Source: Haloplanus vescus
GTDB taxonomy: Archaea; Halobacteriota; Halobacteria; Halobacteriales; Haloferacaceae
Direction: 5' to 3'
NCBI RefSeq assembly: GCF_900107665.1
Contig: NZ_FNQT01000004.1
Location: 1-64,000 of the forward strand
DNA: 64,000 nucleotides
Numbering within the stretch: the first letter of the stretch is position 1; every line of letters begins with the position of its first letter. Below are positions 44,113 to 52,051 of this stretch, piece by piece. A model generated the notes under the pieces. It saw nothing but the letters and a program-made list of their open reading frames with translations. It had not been told where the DNA came from and did no database searches. The position numbers and the translations under genes were made by a program.

Positions 44113-44123
44113 AAACATATATG
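44113..44123 (+). promoter_or_regulatory. Candidate TATA element for the DUF7342-like gene
   Basis: AAACATATATG ends 39 bases upstream of the ATG at 44162. An SD, GAGGTG, lies six bases before the ATG, so the gene has a short leader. The rest of the 337-base gap 43825-44161 contains no gene, although a plus-strand frame runs through it. Confidence 0.4.
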
Positions 44124-44161
44124 GGAGCAGGGCGCGAACACTGTCCCAAGAGGTGCCAACC

Positions 44162-44713
44162 ATGACCGAATCCTCGCGAGATGGGGTCCAATCGTGGACT
44201 GAGTCGATGAGCGCCCGCGACCGCATTCGGGCGGTCGCCGAGTCACTTCGGGAACCCCGCTCAGTTAACTGGATCAGCGAGCAGGCCGACGCTGCCTGGA
44301 GCACGACCAACGAGGAACTTCAGGATCTCGTCGACCAGGGCCAGTTGCGTCGCGTTGAGGCTGGCGAGACCACGCGCTACCAGCCAGACTACACGCGACT
44401 GCTCTTCGAGGAGATCCGCACGCTCATCGAGGAAAACACCCGCGAGGAGCTGCGGAGCGAATTGGCTGCGATAACCGAGGAGATCGAGGAGTGGCAGGCA
44501 ACCTACGACGTCGAGACGTGGGAGGAACTTGAACAGTCGCTCGCCGACGGCGATCTCGCAAGTGCCGAGCTCCGCGAGCGCCGCGATGTCATCGCGTTCT
44601 GGCGTGAGAACGAGGAGGATCGTCGCCTCATCAAGCACGCACTGGAACTCTACTCCGACGTCGAAGCCGCCCGCGAGCAGCTGACCGACGTGGCTGACCG
44701 CGCCACGAGCTAA
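44162..44713 (+). CDS. Winged-helix protein, antitoxin-like (DUF7342-like)
   Basis: The start at 44162 (MTESSRDGVQSWTESM) is supported by SD GAGGTG. The 183-residue protein has a winged helix-turn-helix in residues ~25-80 (SVNWISEQADAAWSTTNEEL, then DLVDQGQLRRVEAGETTRYQ) and long acidic helices afterwards (LIEENTREELRSELAAITEE). It precedes the 44731 gene by 17 bases. I recall this family as DUF7342. The arrangement matches a DNA-binding antitoxin in front of a small toxin of the TumE group. Confidence 0.8.
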   Translation: MTESSRDGVQSWTESMSARDRIRAVAESLREPRSVNWISEQADAAWSTTNEELQDLVDQGQLRRVEAGETTRYQPDYTRLLFEEIRTLIEENTREELRSELAAITEEIEEWQATYDVETWEELEQSLADGDLASAELRERRDVIAFWRENEEDRRLIKHALELYSDVEAAREQLTDVADRATS

Positions 44714-44730
44714 TCCTCCTCTCTCACAGA

Positions 44731-45219
44731 ATGATCTTTCTTGCCGGTCGCGACCGCTATACACAGCGGACCCTCCTCCGCGACGTTCACGACCGATTGA
44801 CGAACCAGCCAGGGTGTGAAGAGGTCCGCTATCGCCCGTCTCGACGCCGACCCCGGTACGTCATCGCGGATGTCGATCCGACGACGTTCCTGAGTAACTC
44901 GTACGACGCGGCGACAGCACGACTGGAGATTCGTTTCTGGTACCCCGCTGGCGTCGACCACGAATACTACCGCATCAACTGGATCGAACCGGACCGAAAT
45001 CTGATGCTCGGCTTCCACCAGGACGCCGACCATCCGGACCTTGGGCCCTGTCACATCCAACTCAATCACGAAGACACGTCTGTCAACCGGCATAGCGCGA
45101 CGTTTCTCGATGCGCATCCACTCGCCGTCCTCGATGACCGACTCCAGCAGTTCCCGCCCGCGCTAGCTGCGATTCACTGGAAGAATGGAGCACCCTCGCT
45201 CCCTACCTGGCCCGTCTAG
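44731..45219 (+). CDS. Small protein, possible TumE-like toxin
   Basis: The 162-residue product starts MIFLAGRDRYTQRTLLRDVH. The core has ATARLEIRFWYPAGVDHEYY, INWIEPDRNLMLGFHQDADH and PDLGPCHIQLNHED. Conserved His/Asp residues in a strand-rich setting resemble TumE-type toxins (formerly DUF6516), which are read from memory and pattern only. It follows a winged-helix gene at 17 bases, as in toxin-antitoxin operons. Copy 9 of the dispersed site lies 190 bases downstream. It is possibly a ribonuclease. Confidence 0.65.
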   Translation: MIFLAGRDRYTQRTLLRDVHDRLTNQPGCEEVRYRPSRRRPRYVIADVDPTTFLSNSYDAATARLEIRFWYPAGVDHEYYRINWIEPDRNLMLGFHQDADHPDLGPCHIQLNHEDTSVNRHSATFLDAHPLAVLDDRLQQFPPALAAIHWKNGAPSLPTWPV

Positions 45220-45408
45220 ACAGCGAGTTCATCGAACCTCTGGTGATGCGTCCAGGCCATGGTCGGCGTGACGTTTCCGGACTTGGCGATGTCACGGTGC
45301 GTTACCTACTCCCCCTGTTCCCGCCCCGCTTTGTAGAGACAGGCCGCTGCGAACCTGTCGAATGAACGCCCGCCGTGACTGACCTCGGACTTGCGGGTAC
45401 TCACCGTG

Positions 45409-45449
45409 TTAACCAACAGAAGCCATCTCTATCGGAGACTGTTGGTTAA
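45409..45449. repeat. Dispersed bipartite site, copy 9
   Basis: TTAACCAACA at 45409-45418 and TGTTGGTTAA at 45440-45449, spacer 21 bases, both arms perfect. It lies between two convergent gene ends. This is the last copy in the window; none appears before 13 kb or after 45.5 kb. Confidence 0.9.
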
Positions 45450-45469
45450 CCGGTGAGATTCCTACTGCC

Positions 45470-46339
45470 CTATTCGGGAGCAGGCCCGTAGCGACCTGTG
45501 CCACACACTTGGCACTCCCAGATTGGTTGGCCCGTCCAGGTCTCGTCAGGGAGCGACTCGCGTGTCCTGAACCGATGTTCTGTTTCTTTCGTACAGTGAT
45601 GGCACTCGAGGGCTGTTACGGTCGGGATTTCGGCTCCGGTACTGGTGGATTCCGTTTCGCGGGGTACTCTTTCCACAGCGATTGCTGGGACGATCCACAG
45701 CTGATCGCTGTCGTCGAGCGTGTGCTCGAGGGACGACTCATCGCGAATTCCCTGGCCACGCTCGTCATAGACGCGTGGAATCTCCGTCTGAGAACGATCG
45801 CTCCTCTCGTCCCACGCTGTCCGCTCACGGGCCGCTGTTAGTAACGCGTCGCCAGCCGCTGAGGTCACCTCAGTAGCAGCGGGGAGCGTAGGCCAGCGCT
45901 CGGTTAGCTGGGGTGCGGGCTCGTCGTCGAGATCGTAGATGAGCGTACAGTCGTCGATCGGCTCGTCGTGACCTGACGTGAGGAGTTTCGCTGCAGCTGC
46001 TCCCTTTGCCACGGCGCCGTAGAACGTCGACGACTTGACGAGGAACTGGATCACACCACGGAGTGTTTGCTCGGAACTCGCAGCACCCGACGCTGACGCG
46101 GCGTCGAGTTCGTGTTCGAGACAGAACCGGCATTTTCGTTGCGACGCCGGGATCGATGCGCCACAGGAGATACAGGCTCGGTCCGTGTCGGTAGTTCCAT
46201 CCGGATACCCACCCGAATGCGAGGCCTCACGCTGGCGGGTGGGCTGGCTGTCTGCTGGCTGATCCAGCGCTGGGTCCGGCACCAGAGCGCCCTCCCCGAC
46301 AGGTTGGAACGCCTCTCGGTCTGAGTTATGGTCAGTCAT
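45470..46339 (-). CDS. Double zinc-ribbon protein, unknown
   Basis: The 289-residue product starts MTDHNSDREAFQPVGEGALV. It has two zinc sites, one near residues 55-75 (CISCG and CRFC) and one at the C-terminus (CHHC and CQVCGTGRYGP). A helical segment lies between (LRGVIQFLVKSSTFYGAVAK), and a strand-rich region follows (LWIVPAIAVERVPR). Several haloarchaeal plasmid proteins have this two-ribbon layout. No reaction can be assigned. It lies in the same direction as the TFB gene upstream. Confidence 0.75.
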   Translation of the reverse strand: MTDHNSDREAFQPVGEGALVPDPALDQPADSQPTRQREASHSGGYPDGTTDTDRACISCGASIPASQRKCRFCLEHELDAASASGAASSEQTLRGVIQFLVKSSTFYGAVAKGAAAAKLLTSGHDEPIDDCTLIYDLDDEPAPQLTERWPTLPAATEVTSAAGDALLTAARERTAWDERSDRSQTEIPRVYDERGQGIRDESSLEHTLDDSDQLWIVPAIAVERVPRETESTSTGAEIPTVTALECHHCTKETEHRFRTRESLPDETWTGQPIWECQVCGTGRYGPAPE

Positions 46340-46441
46340 CGATTCGCTCCGCGTTTCCCCCGGTTTGGTATTTAAACTCAGGGGTGAGGAAATGCGGGGA
46401 CGGATTCGGCGCCGACGAAATAAATCCGGGCCGAGACGGAG

Positions 46442-46546
46442 TCAGTCACGGAGCTCAGCGACCGCTCGACCGACCTCGCGAACGTGCTCACTCCGCTCGA
46501 TATCAAGTTCTGTCGACAGATACTCGACAGTCTCTTCCAGATCCAT
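46442..46546 (-). CDS. Very small acidic protein
   Basis: A 34-codon frame starts ATG at 46546 (MDLEETVEYLSTELDIERSE) and ends at 46442. The product is all helix and strongly acidic, a halophilic composition unlike random translation. The upstream sequence has a G-run, GGGGGT, that could act as an SD. It lies 53 bases downstream of the TFB stop. No function known. Confidence 0.5.
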   Translation of the reverse strand: MDLEETVEYLSTELDIERSEHVREVGRAVAELRD

Positions 46547-46599
46547 ACCCCCTGGTAGACTCTCTGCCGGTATGTAGGTACTCCTCCACCGGATGCGTC

Positions 46600-47520
46600 T
46601 CACATCGCTTGGAGTTCGTCTCGCCGGCTTCGGAGCGTCACGACTGACACCTCTGCTGCCGACGCGACGGTGGATTGGGTAATCAACGCGCCCTGCTCTT
46701 GGGCAGCCAGATAGACGCAAGCGGCCGCGACGCCCGATGGCTGACAGCCGTTCGTGAGGGCTGTTCCCTCGGCGCGTTCTGCGAGTTCGTTCGCGTGTCG
46801 GCGAATGTCGTGGTCTAACTCCAGCGCCGAGATCAGCCGCGGAACGAACGACGTCGGGCGCATTGGTGGTGCTGGGAGCTCTAATTCGCGATTCAGTGTT
46901 CGGTAGGCGTTGGTGACACGAGTGGACTCGACTCTGGCGGCGTCGACGACATCCTCGAGGAGGAGCGGGTGTTGGTTACATCGGCAGGTACCGTAGATGC
47001 TCGCTGCACCGATGGCTTCGATGGATCTGCCACGAAGCAGATCCTCGCTCTGAGCGCTCCGGAAGAGCTGACAGGCTTGGTCACGAATCGACTCGGAGAG
47101 TTCGAGCGTACTCGCCAGCCGGCGTACCTCGCCCAACCCGTGTGCGAGATTCCGTTCCGCTTTGGACCGCCACCGGCCACGGGTCTGCTCACGTCGCATC
47201 CGGGCCAGCCGCCGGCGTTTCTGCCCAGAGAGTACGTTCCCGTGTGCATCGGTTCCGTGGCCGATCTCGGTCGAGAGGCCTCGATCGTGACGGGCCGCAG
47301 TCAGGGGTGCGCCTGTTCGCTCGCATTTGTCCTCATCGTACGATCGCCACTCTGGCCCGTGATCGATACGTTGTTCATCGATAACGAGCCCACAGTCCTC
47401 GCAGACCGTTTCCTTGACGTTGGTAGTGACGTGTCCGTCGCACTCGGGACATCGGTTTGCGCTCGACTCCGTTTGGACGTCTTCGTCGAAACCAGTTTCA
47501 TAGATGTCTCTCGTTGCCAT
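46600..47520 (-). CDS. tfb: Transcription initiation factor TFB
   Basis: From ATG 47520 (MATRDIYETGFDEDVQ) the 306-residue protein has an N-terminal zinc ribbon (CPECDGHVT, CEDCGLVI) and a B-finger region around GPEWRSY, then two cyclin folds of about 90 residues each (LGEVRRLASTLELSESIRDQ; FVPRLISALELDHDIRRHAN). The first repeat contains SIEAIGAASIYGTCR, and the second GVAAACVYLAAQEQG. Haloarchaea carry several TFBs that select promoter classes, and a plasmid-borne copy could redirect transcription toward its own genes. SD GGTGA precedes the ATG by five bases. An inverted repeat lies 40-100 bases upstream. Confidence 0.93.
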   Translation of the reverse strand: MATRDIYETGFDEDVQTESSANRCPECDGHVTTNVKETVCEDCGLVIDEQRIDHGPEWRSYDEDKCERTGAPLTAARHDRGLSTEIGHGTDAHGNVLSGQKRRRLARMRREQTRGRWRSKAERNLAHGLGEVRRLASTLELSESIRDQACQLFRSAQSEDLLRGRSIEAIGAASIYGTCRCNQHPLLLEDVVDAARVESTRVTNAYRTLNRELELPAPPMRPTSFVPRLISALELDHDIRRHANELAERAEGTALTNGCQPSGVAAACVYLAAQEQGALITQSTVASAAEVSVVTLRSRRDELQAM

Positions 47521-47561
47521 CGTTCTCACCAAGGTCAGGAACTCGCCAGTACAGCGAGCCC

Positions 47562-47623
47562 TCACCTATTAAGCGGCGAAGAGAAACCACTCATATCCCG
47601 ATATTCACAATAGGTGAGTGGTT
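47562..47623. repeat. Overlapping inverted repeats upstream of TFB
   Basis: AATAGGTGAGTGGTT at 47609-47623 has two mirrors: TCACCTATT at 47562-47570 matches its first nine bases, and AACCACTCA at 47585-47593 matches the last nine. The TTAATA in the first mirror could be the TATA element of tfb. The combination suggests a control site that can adopt alternative pairings or bind a dimer at two spacings. Confidence 0.5.
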
Positions 47624-47716
47624 CTAAACTGTGCGAAGTTAATGAGAATGAATATGTTATGTAGGGTGATGGTCCGGGATAAATATTGAAAAGGGTGCTT
47701 TGAGAACCCTTGTGTA

Positions 47717-50700
47717 ATGACAGAGGACAGTGTTTTTCTTGCAGATTCTATATCTCGGCCGGAGGAGGAAATCATAGTCCAATATATCCAAGAGAGGGAG
47801 AGTCCGATTCATATCTTTGGTGAGCCAGGCGTTGGGAAAACAACAATTCTTGAACGGGTAATAACCGATGGTATAGCCGATCTTGATGTAAATAAGCGAA
47901 ATATACGGGCAAACCATAGTCTCAATGATCTATTTCGTGAGGTCTGCCACGCACTCTTTGCGGCTCTCCCTGAAGACAAGAAAGAGGAGGGACGACAGTT
48001 TGCCGGACTCAGTGTCAGTTCACCAGTTGGTGGAGCCGGTGTCTCATTCGAAAGCGTGGAAGCCGAAGCATCACGAGCACAGTTTGGGTATCGGGATTCC
48101 CTACTGGGCCTCAGCGAATTATTCCCCGAGGATCAGCGTCTGCTCATCTGCATTGACGACGTACATGAACTGAGTGATGACGAACGTGCGATTCGAGATG
48201 CGATTCAAGAAGCTGATGATACCCTTCCATCAGAGGTGGTTCTCATCACGGCCGGTCGACTTGTATGGGATGACCTTGAGACAGCTGTATCGCTCTCGAT
48301 GTTTGCCGAAGAACAGACCGTAACCTTTCTTCAAGATGTTTTCCCAGAGATTTCTGCCGAACGGGCACGTACGATTCATGACCAGTTAGGCGGCCACCCA
48401 TTGTACATCGGGTTGTTGGCCGAGTCGGACGTTGACCAAGAGCTTCCCGACATCCCAGAACGAGAAGTACAACAAGAGATCGAACAACGGTATTTTGGCT
48501 TCTTAGAGCCTGATGAACGCCGCCTTCTCTTGGCAACAGCACCGTTAGATGAGCTCAATGAGGAACTCTGCACACAGGTTGTTTCAGAGGAATATGGATT
48601 TGACCGCATCACCGTCGGAGACATCCTTGATTCCCTAAGTACCCGTACCGTCGTACAGACAATCGGTCGGAATGCTGACGGCCTCCAAACGTTCAAAATC
48701 CATGATGTCTTCCGCGAATTCTTGCAAGAGCGCTCCGACCACATTGAGATCGCCCGCAGAGGCGCATGTATCTATTACGCTGAGAAATTAATCCAACTTG
48801 TCGATGAGGATCGGACTTTCGAGACCGAAATCGATTACGTCACATCGTGGTCAACCCATCTCTCAGACCACGTTATCAATGAAGAATCACATCTCATCGC
48901 GCAACTTATCGAAGAGACCGTAGCTGATGATGGCCTCCGATTCTATCCCCTGTCATTGCTTATTAGGGAGTTCAAAAAACGAGATGCAACTGCACTCCCG
49001 GACGAGATCGTTGAGTCGGTTCTCGACAGCGTTGATGCAAGCTGTTCAATGGCGAATGATTTCTACGATACCGACTTGGATCACTCCTGGGCCGAGTTAC
49101 TGTTTCAGGACGGAGCATTCACCAACCCAGATAGTAATCTCATTAGTTATCTAGGACGGACCACAGAGACACAACCAACGTTTATTCGACGCGTGGCTGA
49201 AGAAATCGACACCGAAGATAACCGAACACTCCGATTCCTTATCTCCATTGGCCGCGACCTCCCCATCAATGATGCCGCTCTAATCGGGCAACAAGCAGCG
49301 ATCTGGATCCAAGACGACGAAGCATACGGATACCTTGCCAGCCACACACTGCGACTAGCCTCATATCTGGCTGAAAACGGCGAATACGATGTTCCACTTG
49401 AAATACTCGAAGCCGTCCTGGAACCCCGAGATGGGGACCAGTTAGACATTGACCAGGGGATGGTACGCTACAATCTCACAACAATGCTTGACGAGAACTT
49501 TGACGCCTTAATCAGCGAGCGAGGTGAAAAACTGATTAGGGTGTTCGCCTCGAAACTCACCGCGGCTCTCGATCAATACGCTGACAGAGCAAGACTGGTT
49601 GCGGCACGTACCTCTTTCGCTGATTTACAGTATGTCGAGGACAATAGAGGTAGCCTCGAAGAGATTCTTCTGGAATATTTTATACGGGCGGTTACTGACT
49701 GGGTGGCTGAGAATACATCAGGAAACGAGCAAAACGAATTGGTTGAGCAACTTCTGTCTCGACCTACCCTTCTTCGACGTGTTGGCTTCTATGTCCTCAG
49801 CGAGCACCCGGACTCCTTTGAGGAAACCATTCAAAATGAACTGACGACGTCGGAGAATTATCGCGAGCACCAATCACAGTACGAATTTTATCTGGTCCTC
49901 AGTTCAGGTTTCGAATACTTGGATGACGCTGCTCAAGCCCAAGTGTGTGAGATTATTGAAGATGGGCCATATACCGATTCAGTAGAGGATCAAGCGGCAC
50001 GGATGGCTGAACGAGGTGAAGAATCAGCAAGCTACTTCGAACAACGGATTCGCGAGACATGGCGGCGAGACAGGTTGTATATGATCCGCGAGCATTTGAA
50101 GGGAGAGTATTCTGATCAGCTTGATGAATTGGTAGAAAAATATGGTGAGCCGGATCAACTACCGTCGCGAACCCCTCAGCCAACGGTGAGTGGAGGGATG
50201 GTTCGCGAACGAGGCCCCGTCGAAACCGAGGAACTCCGTGAACAGTCTGCCGAGGAAGTATTGACGACCGCGGTTGAATGGGAACCGCCAGAATCTGACC
50301 TTTGGGATACCCTGGAAGACGATCAACTCGAGGAACAGAATTATCTAGGGTTCTCTCGCCAGCTTCGAGAGCTGATTATGGAGGATCCGCAGCGGTATGC
50401 GCGTGAAATCTCGGTGTTGGAAGACGCGAACCCACGATATGCTGAAGCCGCATTTCGGGCCTTCAGCGAGCTCGTTGACGATGGAGAAACCTTTCCCTGG
50501 GAGTCTATCATTGAACTCGGCCAAGTGATTACCGCATCGCCGACCTCATGGAGTGGTCAGGTTCGAACAAACTTGGCCAAGCTGATAAACAAAGGGATTG
50601 CAGCGGATGCAATTGAATTCCCAGCCGGTACTGAGTCAGCCGTTGAATCGATTCTACGAACCTTACTAACTGACTCGGACCCAGATGCCGATAGAGACCA

Positions 50701-51754
50701 GCCTTCGGAGGGGATGGCTGGATATGGTGACCCAGTTCAAGTAGCGATCAACAGTGTTCGACCAATGGCTGTGAACGCATACATCACTTACCTTAGTTGG
50801 CAGGATGGCCACACCGAGGACGCCCTTTCCCAGGATATCTTCGACCCAATCCGCGACCGCATCCGTGAGGATCCCTCACTTGCGGTTCGATCCGTGATTG
50901 GGCGACGATTTGGACGTCTATATTCTCTTGATCCAGATTTGATTGAAGAGCATCTTACAGATATTTTCCCACGCGACACTGACCTGGATGGTCGACAACG
51001 GTTTATTGCCGCGTGGAACTCCTACACAGCAAGTAATCGATACTGGGATGATGACTCTTTCCGCCCATACTACCGACACGCACTCAACCTCCTAGATACA
51101 GACGAGGATCAGGCGTATCAAATCGCAATACGCTCGACAACCGCACACGTCGTTTCCATCTATCTGTTCGAAGATGAAGACATCGCCGATGAGGACAGTC
51201 TCATGCGACAGTTCTACGACGTAGTAGATCGCGATGGAGCAAAGGAATTAGCATCAACAATGTCTTCGTCAATGGGAAATGACAATGTTGAAGAACAGTG
51301 GAAGAAGATTCGAGAACTTTGGTCATGGCGGTTAGATACTCTTGATCCCGACGATGAGGCGAATGGTGCAGAAGTCTATCAGTTCCTTGATTGCGTAAGG
51401 AATTCGACTAAAACGACACTAGAAGAGGAGAATATACTCATTGGCCGATCTCTTCCCTTCGTCGCCCACCAAAATCACCATTGGCGACGTATTGAAGAGT
51501 GGCTCGCTGAACAGTCTACATCCTATCCAGTGGTTGCAATTAATCTCTATGACGAATTAGTAGAAGCTGTCCCCTGCGAAGACTGGTCAGCTATAGCACG
51601 CAATAGCGAAGAAGAGAACCGGTCTCAATTGTACGAAAGTGCTGAAGCAGCAGGAAGTGATCCACTTCAAACAGCATTAGATATAGCGGATCAGTTCGCA
51701 GCAGAAAACAACCAAATGGATAGAGAGTTTTTGGAACAACACCTAACTCCGTAG
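47717..51754 (+). CDS. Giant STAND NTPase, candidate anti-phage sensor
   Basis: The 1345-residue product has a P-loop NTPase near the N-terminus: FGEPGVGKTT near residue 35, Walker B LLICIDDVHELSD near 143 and ITAGRL after it, followed by a helical winged part with LGGHPLYIGLLAE near 225. From about 340 on it is built of helix-rich repeats (FRFYPLSLLIREFKK-type), typical of STAND sensors such as the Avs group, in which the repeats recognise a viral protein. No N-terminal effector (nuclease, Sir2 or protease) is visible, so an effector would be separate: the convergent PD-(D/E)XK gene is the natural candidate. AT-rich codon use differs from its neighbours. Confidence 0.85.
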   Translation: MTEDSVFLADSISRPEEEIIVQYIQERESPIHIFGEPGVGKTTILERVITDGIADLDVNKRNIRANHSLNDLFREVCHALFAALPEDKKEEGRQFAGLSVSSPVGGAGVSFESVEAEASRAQFGYRDSLLGLSELFPEDQRLLICIDDVHELSDDERAIRDAIQEADDTLPSEVVLITAGRLVWDDLETAVSLSMFAEEQTVTFLQDVFPEISAERARTIHDQLGGHPLYIGLLAESDVDQELPDIPEREVQQEIEQRYFGFLEPDERRLLLATAPLDELNEELCTQVVSEEYGFDRITVGDILDSLSTRTVVQTIGRNADGLQTFKIHDVFREFLQERSDHIEIARRGACIYYAEKLIQLVDEDRTFETEIDYVTSWSTHLSDHVINEESHLIAQLIEETVADDGLRFYPLSLLIREFKKRDATALPDEIVESVLDSVDASCSMANDFYDTDLDHSWAELLFQDGAFTNPDSNLISYLGRTTETQPTFIRRVAEEIDTEDNRTLRFLISIGRDLPINDAALIGQQAAIWIQDDEAYGYLASHTLRLASYLAENGEYDVPLEILEAVLEPRDGDQLDIDQGMVRYNLTTMLDENFDALISERGEKLIRVFASKLTAALDQYADRARLVAARTSFADLQYVEDNRGSLEEILLEYFIRAVTDWVAENTSGNEQNELVEQLLSRPTLLRRVGFYVLSEHPDSFEETIQNELTTSENYREHQSQYEFYLVLSSGFEYLDDAAQAQVCEIIEDGPYTDSVEDQAARMAERGEESASYFEQRIRETWRRDRLYMIREHLKGEYSDQLDELVEKYGEPDQLPSRTPQPTVSGGMVRERGPVETEELREQSAEEVLTTAVEWEPPESDLWDTLEDDQLEEQNYLGFSRQLRELIMEDPQRYAREISVLEDANPRYAEAAFRAFSELVDDGETFPWESIIELGQVITASPTSWSGQVRTNLAKLINKGIAADAIEFPAGTESAVESILRTLLTDSDPDADRDQPSEGMAGYGDPVQVAINSVRPMAVNAYITYLSWQDGHTEDALSQDIFDPIRDRIREDPSLAVRSVIGRRFGRLYSLDPDLIEEHLTDIFPRDTDLDGRQRFIAAWNSYTASNRYWDDDSFRPYYRHALNLLDTDEDQAYQIAIRSTTAHVVSIYLFEDEDIADEDSLMRQFYDVVDRDGAKELASTMSSSMGNDNVEEQWKKIRELWSWRLDTLDPDDEANGAEVYQFLDCVRNSTKTTLEEENILIGRSLPFVAHQNHHWRRIEEWLAEQSTSYPVVAINLYDELVEAVPCEDWSAIARNSEEENRSQLYESAEAAGSDPLQTALDIADQFAAENNQMDREFLEQHLTP

Positions 51755-52051
51755 TTACAGTCTGACTCAACTTGGGCGAAAAGGATCCTGATCGGGTTTA
51801 GTAGGGATTTGCGGATACTCTCTACCCCTGCCGTGAGGAGATCACCGGTTCTGTGGTCGACAAGCTAGTGACGTTCAATATCCTTGTACTGTCGAATTGA
51901 TTCCACAGTGGTTTGTTTGACCAAGGGGGGCCCCAATCTGGTCTCCGAAGTGATGAAAATAGTACCGAGTTTGCCGGTTTTCTTGTTCCGTAATTACCTC
52001 GCTTGTCAAACGATACCCAACTGGCAACGTGACCTAAAGCACAGAGTAAGA

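Noticed and set aside
13331-45449. Bipartite sites as miniature transposons
   Set aside because: All copies are 41-42 bases with variable spacers and without visible target duplications, so mobile element ends are unlikely.
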